A stretch of DNA of 64,000 nucleotides from Pictodentalium vernedei (lineage: Eukaryota > Mollusca > Scaphopoda > Dentaliida > Dentaliidae), in the NCBI GenBank assembly GCA_031216915.1, contig CM062289.1, positions 449,320,866 to 449,384,865 of the forward strand, written 5' to 3'. The translations under genes and the position numbers were made by a program. A model generated the notes under the pieces. That model saw only the letters and a program-made list of their open reading frames with translations, made no database searches and had not been told where the DNA came from. This document shows positions 55,204 to 64,000 of the stretch, one piece after another (position 1 is the first letter of the stretch; each line of letters opens with the position of its first letter).

Positions 55204-55454
55204 TTAACCCTTTACAAACGAATCGGCCGCATCCGCCCGCGTAATATGCAAATTCAGCAGATGGAAAAATATTGTTTTTCAAAAAATTTCAACAAAACTA
55301 TATCATGTGACCCCCTCGTTGGAACGAGCTCGTCGAGCTCGTTCCAACGAGGGGGTCACATGATATGGTTTTGTTGAAATTTTTTGAAAAATTTGAAAAA
55401 ATTATATTTAAAATAATAAATTTTGATTATCGTCTGCGTTGGTTAAAGGGTTAA
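55204..55454. mobile_element. TTAA-B MITE copy 7 (near-perfect)
   Basis: TTAA lies at both ends. The arms carry ATTTCAACAAAACTATATCA and its inverse. Both read CCCCCTCGTTGG, with five C and a G, unlike the commoner CCCCTCATTGG. It is the best consensus for family B. Confidence 0.95.
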
Positions 55455-55598
55455 ATGACTAAAATACTCTTCAGAAGTGTTGGTATACTTTGTATTTTAT
55501 TTTTATCGAAATCGGGTTGATATTTCACCGCTCTGTCATTGTTGTCTATAAATAGCGCAGGTAGATTGATATAATGATTCAAAATACCTGTTTGCGAT
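55455..55598. other. Short unassigned spacer
   Basis: Nothing recognised apart from the SINE target site. Confidence 0.4.
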
Positions 55599-55981
55599 TT
55601 ATTTATTGATTTCTTTATTTATTGGTGTTTAAGGTCACATACTTATGTACAATGGCTAATCGTGACCGGGACTGTTTTACGGGTGGAGGAAGCCGGAGTA
55701 CCCGGAGAGAACCACCGAGCAACGACGAGCAGCTGTCAGCTCTCCAACATCATCGTAACTCTGAACTCTGCACCGCAGCACAGGCAGGGTTAGAGTGGTT
55801 GAAGACATGCGCACCATCGACGTGCAGTACGCCTCAGTACACAGCGTCATCGTGCCCCCACGTAGGCAATCGGGGTGAAGTGTCTTGCCCAAGGACACAA
55901 CGCGGTTGCCGCAGGTGGGATTCGAACCGAGGACCTCTTGGCTTGCAGCCTGCACCTCTACCAACTGAGCCACCGCGCCCC
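55599..55981 (-). mobile_element. tRNA-headed SINE copy 3
   Basis: The minus strand has TGGCTCAGTTGGTAGAGG, GGTTCGAATCC and the shared body, then tail GTGACCTTAAACACCAATAA. The perfect 13-bp duplication ACCTGTTTGCGAT lies at 55586-55598 and 55982-55994. Two apparent 98-124-codon frames across it are artefacts. Confidence 0.95.
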
Positions 55982-57042
55982 ACCTGTTTGCGATAACAAT
56001 GGAAATGATATTCTCAACTTGCTCCTTCCTTTAATCTCCCTGTTCCAGGGTTTAGGAGCTGTTCAAACATAACAATTAACAACATGAACAAACAAGTTAA
56101 AGCACATTGCTTCTTATATATATGTGTCGAAAATATTATTAAAGCAAGGAATTTGCAAACGATTTTTTTCTGCCATAATAATAAAACAATAATTGACTTT
56201 CCCGGAGAATGATACAAGGAATTATCAACCTCAAGGAAAGTCAATACTTGTATAATATCGACCAGGTCTAATAAACCGCTCGCTGGGGATCTACTGTACA
56301 AGCCCACCGATCATCCTAAGTCTTCCCAGAAGTCCGCGATCACCAATCCGCCCATCAGAGTGTATTTGTGTGTTTTGAAAGTGTATACTATACCGTTCAA
56401 CGCGATACCGTGAGGGCTGTTCAGAATGTATACATCTAAAACTGTTCATTCGAACAGTATCCACAGAACAATATACCAGACCGTTAATGTCGGTAAACCG
56501 GAAACATTTTGTTGAGTGGGCGGTTTGAAACAAATCCATATCCATGCATTTTTTTTTAAACCGCCCACTCGACAAAGCATGCGCGGATGTCAAATATTAC
56601 CCATCTAAATTATTGTTCTGCCACAGTTATGTCTGTATTGGTTGATTCAGTTGCGTGGTCTCTTTCGATTACGCTAGCTTTGTCTAAAGTAGCTTAGCGA
56701 AGGATACTTAGCGTTTCAAACAATTCCAACCAAGAGAGAGAGAAAAAACATTATTAAAGAAAAAATAGCATTGTTCAAATCAAAAGCAATGTACCATAAG
56801 AGAATTTTATCACCCGCACTGGTTATTCAAATAAGAATTAACGAGATTTATCGGTCTCAAAACATCAACGCCTAATATCCAATCAATAGCTACATCATTC
56901 AATCTATATATAGTCTCTACTCAAAGAACGCGCCCAGGTTAATTTTTTACTTAATTAGATTTAACCCACTGCCCAGTACCTAATCTCTGACAGAAAAGCA
57001 CTTTTGCGCACCTATGACGCACTTCACTTGCTTTGTTGTTGT
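55982..57042. other. Unassigned, one hairpin
   Basis: Positions 56511-56579 pair TGTTGAGTGGGCGGTTT with AAACCGCCCACTCGACA. The minus frame at 56291-56593 spans it and is not supported as a gene. No other landmark. Confidence 0.5.
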
Positions 57043-57400
57043 TTGCTTATTGGTGTTTAACCCTTTATCAAACGTAACGGTTAAAACCGGCCAGAGCTAT
57101 TCTCAAAAATCGCAAATTAACTTTCATTATTTTTTCATTTTTTGTCTAAAAACATAGGTTATGTCCCCTCGTAGGAACGAGTTCGCCGAGCCCGTTCCAA
57201 CGAGGGGTCATAACCTATGTTTTTCAGACAAAAAATGAAAAAAATTAGTTATTTGAGAATTTTTTTGCAAGTGTCGTCTGCTTTTCATGTTAGGTAAAGG
57301 GTAAAGGACATATATTTCTATACAACGACTAATCGCGACTGCAACATGGAGATAAAGTCAAGTTTGGTCAATCTGTTGCATCTGCGATACATTTCGCGCT
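57043..57400 (-). mobile_element. SINE-related fragment interrupted by a MITE
   Basis: The plus strand reads TTATTGGTGTTTAA before the MITE, and after it AAAGGACATATATTTCTAT, CGACTAATCGCGACTG and GAGATAAAGTCAAG. Joined, these match the tail of the SINE at 57827. The body downstream differs from the common SINE body. Confidence 0.7.
57057..57305. mobile_element. TTAA-A MITE copy 13, nested in a SINE tail
   Basis: The left TTAA (57057-57060) belongs to the SINE tail GGTGTTTAA. The right copy has drifted to TAAA (57302-57305). The hairpin is complete, with GAGTTCGCCGAGCCC at the centre. Removing it and one TTAA restores the SINE tail. Confidence 0.93.
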
Positions 57401-57413
57401 TCTAAATTATCAG

Positions 57414-57730
57414 TACAGTTAAAACTAGAAGTCCTGTCATGAACTGTGCGCTTATCTAGGCTTAATTGCGCGTAGGAATTGCGCTCAATTGCCATATCGA
57501 ATTGCATCCAAAGAACGGAAGGTTCTCCTGGTTACTCATAGCAAACACAAGCAACTTTTCTGCCAATGGACCTCCGGGTTACCCGGCGGTCCATTGGCTG
57601 AAACATTGCTTGTACACAGGCCACATGTACAGAATAGGATAGCCTTACTTTGGTCATACCGCGTAGATTAAAGCACAGATCGACGTGCTAATTGTGCGCA
57701 TTTCATGACAGGACTTCTAGTTTTAACTGA
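57414..57730. mobile_element. PAL-D palindromic element copy 4
   Basis: The ends are TACAGTTAAAACTAGAAGTC and GACTTCTAGTTTTAACTGA. The internal order is reversed relative to copies 1-3. The core hairpin is intact, and GGTTCTCCTGGTTACTCATA lies on the left. Confidence 0.9.
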
Positions 57731-57826
57731 TTTTTTTATAGACTCCGAAGAACAATTATTCAACGGTGTATTTTAAAATTATAGAATGAAACGTTAGTTC
57801 TTTAATTGTTAAGGCTATTTGGCAGG

Positions 57827-58020
57827 AATTATTTATTTATTTATTGGAGTTTATGGTCACATACTTCTGCACAATTGGCTAATCATGAACACAACAAGGA
57901 GATAAAGTCAAGGTCAGTCAATCGGTTATATCCCATGTTGCCTATTTTAGAGAATTTGAACCCCAATCATTAGTGACTGGGTCCTATTTTACCAGTGAAA
58001 CAGGGTTTGTTAACCATAGT
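57827..58020 (-). mobile_element. SINE-like element with a different body
   Basis: The minus strand ends in CATAAACTCCAATAAATAAA, the same tail as the tRNA-SINEs, but upstream has GACTTTATCTCCTTGTTGTG rather than the common body. GGGGTTCAAATTCTC further upstream resembles a pol III B box. Probably a distinct SINE family using the same tail. Confidence 0.6.
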
Positions 58021-58690
58021 AAATAAACACTGCTACACTTCCCGGGGTTCCCGCGGGGGTAGGCAGTAATTACGGTGTTATTTGTGCAAAGCCGAATATA
58101 TTAGAATGTGTAGTATACAGAGATACAATATACCCATAGTAGCTTCATTTCACTCTTCGCGAGGCGGCGGGTGATAAATTTAGACAAGTTCGCATTCAGG
58201 TCGACGTCACCAAAGGCCAACATGGATGTAGTTCCCCTGGAGGTGTAAATTTTAACTACTGAAATCCTATTGCTGTCGTGTTCACCACAGTTGGTGTGTA
58301 AAGCTAAAATGTATGTCATAGGCTTTTCACACAGAGAAGAATAGGTAATCATGGTATAAAAGCTGAAAATCGCTAATTAGTCCTTCATGTAATAGTTACA
58401 CGCTGTTCGACAAATCTTTCATCTCAAAAAGGTAAAGTTGTTGCTTTGAATTCAAGTTCACATGACGCTGTCACGAGAAACCGTTTCGTGTATACTGTAT
58501 GTATTTGCATGTAACCAACCATCTGGTTCCCGACTAAGAAAAAAAAACACGCCCGGTTGCCGCCACTGAATATAAATAAATGTTTAAAGTCGACAAGCGT
58601 TTGCATTTAGCTAATTTTCCCGCAGCTACGCTTTGGGACATTTTGTCACAGGTCAATTTTGTCTGGCAAGTACAACTCGTTTGGCCGGCC
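58021..58690. other. Unassigned
   Basis: No recognised gene or repeat before the minisatellite. Confidence 0.4.
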
Positions 58691-61088
58691 CTTATTGTAA
58701 CTCGGGGTAGGGATTAGCATGAGTAGAACACTATCCGGGGACTTATTGTAACTCGGGATAGGGATTAGCATGAGCAGAACACTATCCGGGGACTTATTGT
58801 AACTCGGGGTAGGGATTAGCATGACTAGAACACTATCCGGGGACTTATTGTAACTCGGGGTAGGGATTAGCATGACTAGAACACTATCCGGGGACTTATT
58901 GTAACTCGGGATAGGGATTAGCATGAGCAGAACACTATCCGGGGACTTATTGTAACTCGGGGTAGGGATTAGCATGAGCAGAACACTATCCGGGGACTTA
59001 TTGTAACTCTGGGTAGGGATTAGCATGAGCAGAACACTATCCGGGGACTTATTGTAACTCGGGGTAGGGATTAGCATGAGCAGAACACTATCCGGGGACT
59101 TATTGTAACTCGGGGTAGGGATTAGCATGAGCAGAACACTATCCGGGGACTTATTGTAACTCGGGGTAGGGATTAGCATGAGCAGAACACTATCCGGGGA
59201 CTTATTGTAACTCGGGGTGGGGATTAGCATGAGCAGAACACTATCCGGGGACTTATTGTAACTCGGGGTAGGGATTAGCATGAGTAGAACACTATCCGGG
59301 GACTTATTGTAACTCGGGATAGGAATTAGCATGAGCAGAACACTATCCGGGGACTTATTGTAACTCGGGGTGGGGATTAGCATGAGCAGAACACTATCCG
59401 GGGACTTATTGTAACTCTGGGTAGGGATTAGCATGAGTAGAACACTATCCGGGGACTTATTGTAACTCTGGGTAGGGATTAGCATGACTAGAACACTATC
59501 CGGGGACTTATTGTAACTCGGGGTAGGGATTAGCATGAGTAGAACACTATCCGGGGACTTATTGTAACTCGGGGTAGGGATTAGCATGAGTAGAACACTA
59601 TCCGGGGACTTATTGTAACTCGGGGTAGGGATTAGCATGAGCAGAACACTATCCGGGGACTTATTGTAACTCGGGGTAGGGATTAGCATGAGCAGAACAC
59701 TATCCGGGGACTTATTGTAACTCGGGGTAGGGATTAGCATGAGCAGAACACTATCCGGGGACTTATTGTAACTCGGGGTGGGGATTAGCATGAGCAGAAC
59801 ACTATCCGGGGACTTATTGTAACTCGGGGTGGGGATTAGCATGAGCAGAACACTATCCGGGGACTTATTGTAACTCGGGGTAGGGATTAGCATGAGCAGA
59901 ACACTATCCGGGGACTTATTGTAACTCGGGGTAGGGATTAGCATGAGCAGAACACTATCCGGGGACTTATTGTAACTCGGGGTGGGGATTAGCATGAGCA
60001 GAACACTATCCGGGGACTTATTGTAACTCGGGGTAGGGATTAGCATGAGTAGAACACTATCCGGGGACTTATTGTAACTCGGGATAGGGATTAGCATGAG
60101 CAGAACACTATCCGGGGACTTATTGTAACTCGGGGTGGGGATTAGCATGAGCAGAACACTATCCGGGGACTTATTGTAACTCTGGGTAGGGATTAGCATG
60201 AGTAGAACACTATCCGGGGACTTATTGTAACTCTGGGTAGGGATTAGCATGACTAGAACACTATCCGGGGACTTATTGTAACTCGGGGTAGGGATTAGCA
60301 TGAGTAGAACACTATCCGGGGACTTATTGTAACTCGGGGTAGGGATTAGCATGAGTAGAACACTATCCGGGGACTTATTGTAACTCGGGGTAGGGATTAG
60401 CATGAGCAGAACACTATCCGGGGACTTATTGTAACTCGGGGTAGGGATTAGCATGACTAGAACACTATTCGGGGACTTATTGTAACTCGGGATAGGGATT
60501 AGCATGACTAGAACACTATCCGGGGACTTATTGTAACTCGGGATAGGGATTAGCATGAGTAGAACACTATCCGGGGACTTATTGTAACTCGGGGTAGGGA
60601 TTAGCATGACTAGAACACTATTCGGGGACTTATTGTAACTCGGGGTAGGGATTAGCATGACTAGAACACTATCCGGGGACTTATTGTAACTCGGGGTAGG
60701 GATTAGCATGACTAGAACACTATTCGGGGACTTATTGTAACTCGGGATAGGGATTAGCATGACTAGAACACTATCCGGGGACTTATTGTAACTCGGGGTA
60801 TGGATTAGCATGAGTAGAACACTATCCGGGGACTTATTGTAACTCGGGGTAGGGATTAGCATGACTAGAACACTATCCGGGGACTTATTGTAACTCGGGG
60901 TAGGGATTAGCATGAGCAGAACACTATCCGGGGACTTATTGTAACTCGGGGTAGGGATTAGCATGAGTAGAACACTATCCGGGGACTTATTGTAACTCGG
61001 GGTAGGGATTAGCATGAGTAGAACACTATTCGGGGACTTATTGTAACTCGGGGCAGGGATTAGCACGAGTAGAACACTCTCCGGGAAC
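58691..61088. repeat. 51-bp minisatellite, 47 units
   Basis: The unit runs CTTATTGTAACTCGGGGTAG, then GGATTAGCATGAG, then CAGAACACTATCCGGGGA. I count 47 units with few substitutions and no length change. Variable sites are GGGGT/GGGAT/TGGGT, AGG/GGG, AGTAG/AGCAG/ACTAG and TCC/TTC. Because 51 is a multiple of three and no stop occurs in one minus frame, an 806-codon frame (58646-61066, 17-residue repeat) stays open. Nothing else marks it as a gene. Confidence 0.97.
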
Positions 61089-61147
61089 TTGTAATAGGAA
61101 GGAAGTAAAGACGAATCAACAGTAGCAATATTCTACACGACTGAAGA

Positions 61148-61590
61148 GTGAGGCCACAGCAATGTACAGTGGCGTAGCCATGGATGTGTGTGTGTGTGGG
61201 GGGGGGGGGGGAACACATGACCCCCAAATTTCAGTCAGGCCCTTCCCAGGCAGGTGATGTGGCCTAATTTTCGATGCCTTTCACAACTTATAAATTATGG
61301 ACACAAACGGACTCAAGACTCAACGAGGTTTTGACTCGAATTTCAGATTGGTTTTTTTTCGGGGGAGCCCCCTCCCCTCCCATCCAGCAAGAAAGGGTGT
61401 CACTCTCTTGTGCTCACTACTCTCTCGCCGCTACGTGGCTCAGATAATGCTGCGCATCTAGTAGTTCAGCGATATGAACGTTGCGGGCCTGCGGCTACCC
61501 CCTGCTGAACTAGCCCCCCCCCCCCCCCCCCCCCCTAAGTATTACTGTTGCTCCCTTAACTTTGATATCCTGGCTCCGCGCCTGGCCATG
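61148..61590. mobile_element. Poly-G/C-containing inverted-end element
   Basis: CAGTGGCGTAGCCATGG on the left resembles the inverse of CCTGGCTCCGCGCCTGGCCATGG on the right. Inside, a GT then G run at 61185-61211 and a C run at 61513-61535 face each other. The class is not determined. Confidence 0.5.
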
Positions 61591-62062
61591 GAAGAATTAT
61601 TTATGCCCTTCACCCGCCCACACAACAGTAAACAAACCAAACGTAAAAGCTCGGCGACATCAGTTAATTAACACAGAGTATTTACTCAAATCGTCTTAAT
61701 CATATTATAGCTGAGAACACTGATGAGCGATTTGCTGGTGAATTTTTCTATTCTGCAATGACATCGTCTGTTAAATTAAATATATTAATCAGAAACACTG
61801 GTGTCAACTTAATGGTATTTGCCGGTTGCCCACACACAGGCACTCTCCCCTATATTGAAACACGGTAGAAACAAATGAACAAATTTTGACGACGGAGAAT
61901 AATTTAGCACCCTGCCAGTTAATGCATGCATATGTACACACAAGGAGGACCTGGTTTTGTTCACCCTTTGTTTCACAGAAAATACATAATAAAATATAAA
62001 ATCCTTCCTTCGATCCAAATTTAAAATAAATTACGATGATAATCTCTGTATTGTCTGTATTT
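61591..62062. other. Unassigned
   Basis: No recognised gene or repeat. Confidence 0.4.
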
Positions 62063-62190
62063 AAGGAATGATCGTTTCTTTTTGTCTATTTCTTGAGTTA
62101 TGAACCCCAAAAAGCCCATTTACACAGTTTGGACTTTGTTTTTGGGGCTTCATAACTCAAGAAATAGACAAAAAGAAACGATCATTCCTT
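62063..62190. repeat. Palindrome
   Basis: The arms AAGGAATGATCGTTTCTTTT ... GAGTTATGAA and the exact inverse extend about 52 bp each. The loop is about 25 bp (CCATTTACACAGTTTGGAC). Confidence 0.9.
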
Positions 62191-63152
62191 ATAATTAAAC
62201 GTTCGCGATCCAAATAAATAAATAGTGTTAGTCGTCCTCTACTTCAGTGAACAAACACTTAAAAACTAAAACTGGTAGACATATTATTTTTCTGGCATAA
62301 AAGAGGGCGCATATTATTGAAATGCAGGTAGCAATTGACACACTTTCCAAGTCAAATGCACTTATGTCATCAAATTTTTTATTGACCAATGAATTACGTA
62401 ATGCAAAGAAAACGTTATAAGCCACGCCTCCCTCAAATTTCATTCAAATGTTCACTTCACGTAAAAAGTTACGTTCCGTGGTAGGTGGAAGTAGGCCATC
62501 AGTATTACATTGTATTTTGGTTTTGACCGTTTCCCGAACACAGTTTGTAAAAGTGGAGTTAGATATAAAGCCAAATATTCTTCCTCAAATATAAAATCAT
62601 TTTGATTTCCAAAAAATTCATTCAAATTAGCAATGTCAAAATTGCCGTATTCGTCGTGACCAGCCATTGTTTACAATCGATTTGGGTAAAACGATGAATG
62701 CAGACGATCACCCAGTGTGCGTAAAAATTGAAATGTCAAATAAATACAGTTGTGAAGAAAAAGAAAAATTGACCCACCACGGTCATTTAAATATTTTATA
62801 AATAATTTCATGGTGATAAATTAGTAATATAAATTTATTTTTCTTTTTCACATTTAGAACGTGCCAGTGTTCTAACTTCTATTGATTTAACACCATGTTG
62901 CAACTCCGAAGATTGGTATTTTAGGGGCGTGGCTGGGGGCGGACCTAATTGTGTTTTTTTTCGGTTCATTGAGTTATGAAAAGAAAAAACAGAATCGTGT
63001 GAGCCAATCGTTTTATCTGAAAACGCATGAACCGAAAAAAAGTTTAATTATATTTTAATGAAACCTTTATCAATGAAGTTTCTTCTTATAATTTATTTTA
63101 CCTATTAGAACTAGACTATAACGGTGATCTTTCTTAAACTTCCACAACAAAC
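62191..63152. other. Unassigned
   Basis: TTTTTTTTCGGTTCAT (62946) and its inverse ATGAACCGAAAAAAA (63028) form a loose pair around 65 bp. Minus frames at 62228-62667 lack family resemblance. No gene called. Confidence 0.4.
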
Positions 63153-63243
63153 CGTCCCCTGAGTTCCAATGTGTTCTATGTGCCTACTGGCATCCTACTG
63201 ACGCCTACTGGTAGCCTACTGGCACATAGAACACATTGGAACC
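63153..63243. mobile_element. HP-G hairpin copy 5 (expanded loop)
   Basis: The left arm CGTCCCCTGAGTTCCAATGT is complete. The loop holds four CCTACTG-type repeats. The right arm stops at CACATTGGAAC, so the GGGGACG end is lost. Confidence 0.83.
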
Positions 63244-63355
63244 TATAACACTAGGCTATGTCTACTAATTTAGACGCAACAGCTTAGACCTACTTGGGTT
63301 TACAGCCCAGGAATTCCTAGAGGTGGAGCAGAAATTATTAGATTTATACATCTGT

Positions 63356-63484
63356 TGATATTGTTATGTTATTTGGAAATTGCTCCGTTAATTTTTCGGA
63401 GCACCCTGTGAGAACCCTAATTGTTATGTTATGTTATTTGGAAATTGCTCCGTTAATTTTTCGGAGAACCCTGTGAGAACCCTA
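63356..63484 (+). repeat. Tandem duplication with small stem
   Basis: Two units of about 62 bp share TTATTTGGAAATTGCTCCGT and CCTGTGAGAACCCTA. Each contains CTCCG-TTAATTTTT-CGGAG, a small stem-loop. A third, partial unit (CTCCGCTGATTTTTCGGAG) lies near 63596. Confidence 0.85.
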
Positions 63485-63683
63485 CATCATCAGAATCATC
63501 TCTGGTATTACGTTTGGACTGAAGCTGCAGTTCACTTCTTAAATCCGTTTTTTATTCCGGTAGTTGCACGATCCAATGCGCTTGTACAGTCACCCCTCCG
63601 CTGATTTTTCGGAGAGCCCTGATTGATTCATCGCGGGGGTTCTTTATACAGGTAAAGAAGTACACTACATACACTATATACAA

Positions 63684-63697
63684 GGGGGGGGGGGGGA
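63684..63697. repeat. G run
   Basis: About 13 consecutive G next to AATCGGGGGAATTC. Confidence 0.8.
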
Positions 63698-63734
63698 ATC
63701 GGGGGAATTCTCCCGAGCTGCAGCTCTTTTGCCA

Positions 63735-63965
63735 CAGTAGGTTTTTTTAACGTGCACAGTAATTACTGCACACGGGACAACCGTTTACGTCCTCACCCGA
63801 TAGGACGAACATAGCACCATCCCCGAACATGGCACTATGGAGGAGCAGTATGGTTTTGAATCCACGCCGGTGTTGCATTACGTTACGTTTTCCCCGACTG
63901 GGGTTCGAACTCGCAAACCTCGGGCTTCGAGCGCAACGCGTTGCGGCTACCGCATCCTCCATTTT
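63735..63965 (-). mobile_element. tRNA-headed SINE with a different body
   Basis: The minus strand has ATGCGGTAGCCGCAACG as a box-A-like head and GCGAGTTCGAACCCCAGTC as box B. Its body includes GTCCCGTGTGCAGTAATTAC and GTGCACGTTAAAA. This lacks the CCGGGTACTCCGG block of the other SINEs, so it is a separate family. The ATG frame over it is an artefact. Confidence 0.75.
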
Positions 63966-64000
63966 TGGAGACACTAGAACAAGCAGACCTGAAGTGATGC

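Noticed and set aside
55622..55996. 124-codon frame, the longest outside the minisatellite and poly-G frames
   Set aside because: It lies almost entirely in a minus-strand SINE. The similar frame in the opposite strand and in other SINE copies shows that it is a repeat artefact.
58691..61088. CRISPR-like array
   Set aside because: Units are contiguous 51-bp repeats without unique spacers, and the context is eukaryotic. It is a minisatellite.

Overview
This is non-coding, repeat-packed eukaryotic DNA. The best guess is a marine lophotrochozoan, most likely a mollusc. The reasons are pearl-like tandem-core elements ending in short GC-rich microsatellites, tRNA-headed and 5S-rRNA-headed SINEs that share one body, long AT-rich intergenic stretches, and no operons, Shine-Dalgarno sites or dense coding. 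I found no intact host gene. Nearly all short open frames fall inside repeats or have no recognisable content. Species cannot be fixed from the sequence alone.

The dominant structure is the long inverted repeat. About 22 copies of two related TTAA-flanked MITE families (called TTAA-A and TTAA-B here) run from end to end. They have CCCTTTACC termini, as piggyBac-type elements would, and share one central hairpin. Other palindromic families are PAL-D and PAL-E (different ends, same core hairpin), a 67-bp hairpin HP-G, TA-H (CACTCTAAAA ends), a pogo-like element, and several one-off palindromes, one with 68-bp perfect arms.

Layout. 0-5 kb: hAT-type elements nested with a poly-G-ended element (K) and a SINE, plus a paralogous empty site. 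6-19 kb: TTAA MITEs, five hAT-type or palindromic insertions, a hAT transposase fossil, a 5S-SINE, and PAL-D/PAL-E. 19-26 kb: mostly unassigned DNA with a tRNA-SINE, palindromes and a pogo-like element. 26-31 kb: 5S-SINE, tandem-core element, and a 942-bp TTAA foldback whose two arms carry an exon-like open frame. 31-34 kb: fossil LINE pieces. 36-39 kb: two tandem-core elements, one hit by a MITE. 39-43 kb: MITEs, including one with its left arm triplicated. 44-45.6 kb: a Tc1-like element with TIRs and a frameshifted DD34E transposase. 47-49 kb: near-perfect palindromes. 51-58 kb: second copies of hAT, K, M, TTAA, SINE and PAL-D elements. 58.7-61.1 kb: a 47-unit 51-bp minisatellite. 61-64 kb: poly-G/C element, palindrome, HP-G and another SINE.

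The parts relate as an insertion history rather than as a pathway. Target-site duplications and empty sites give the order of events. Recurrent changes at palindrome centres suggest that hairpin breakage and repair drive much of the turnover.
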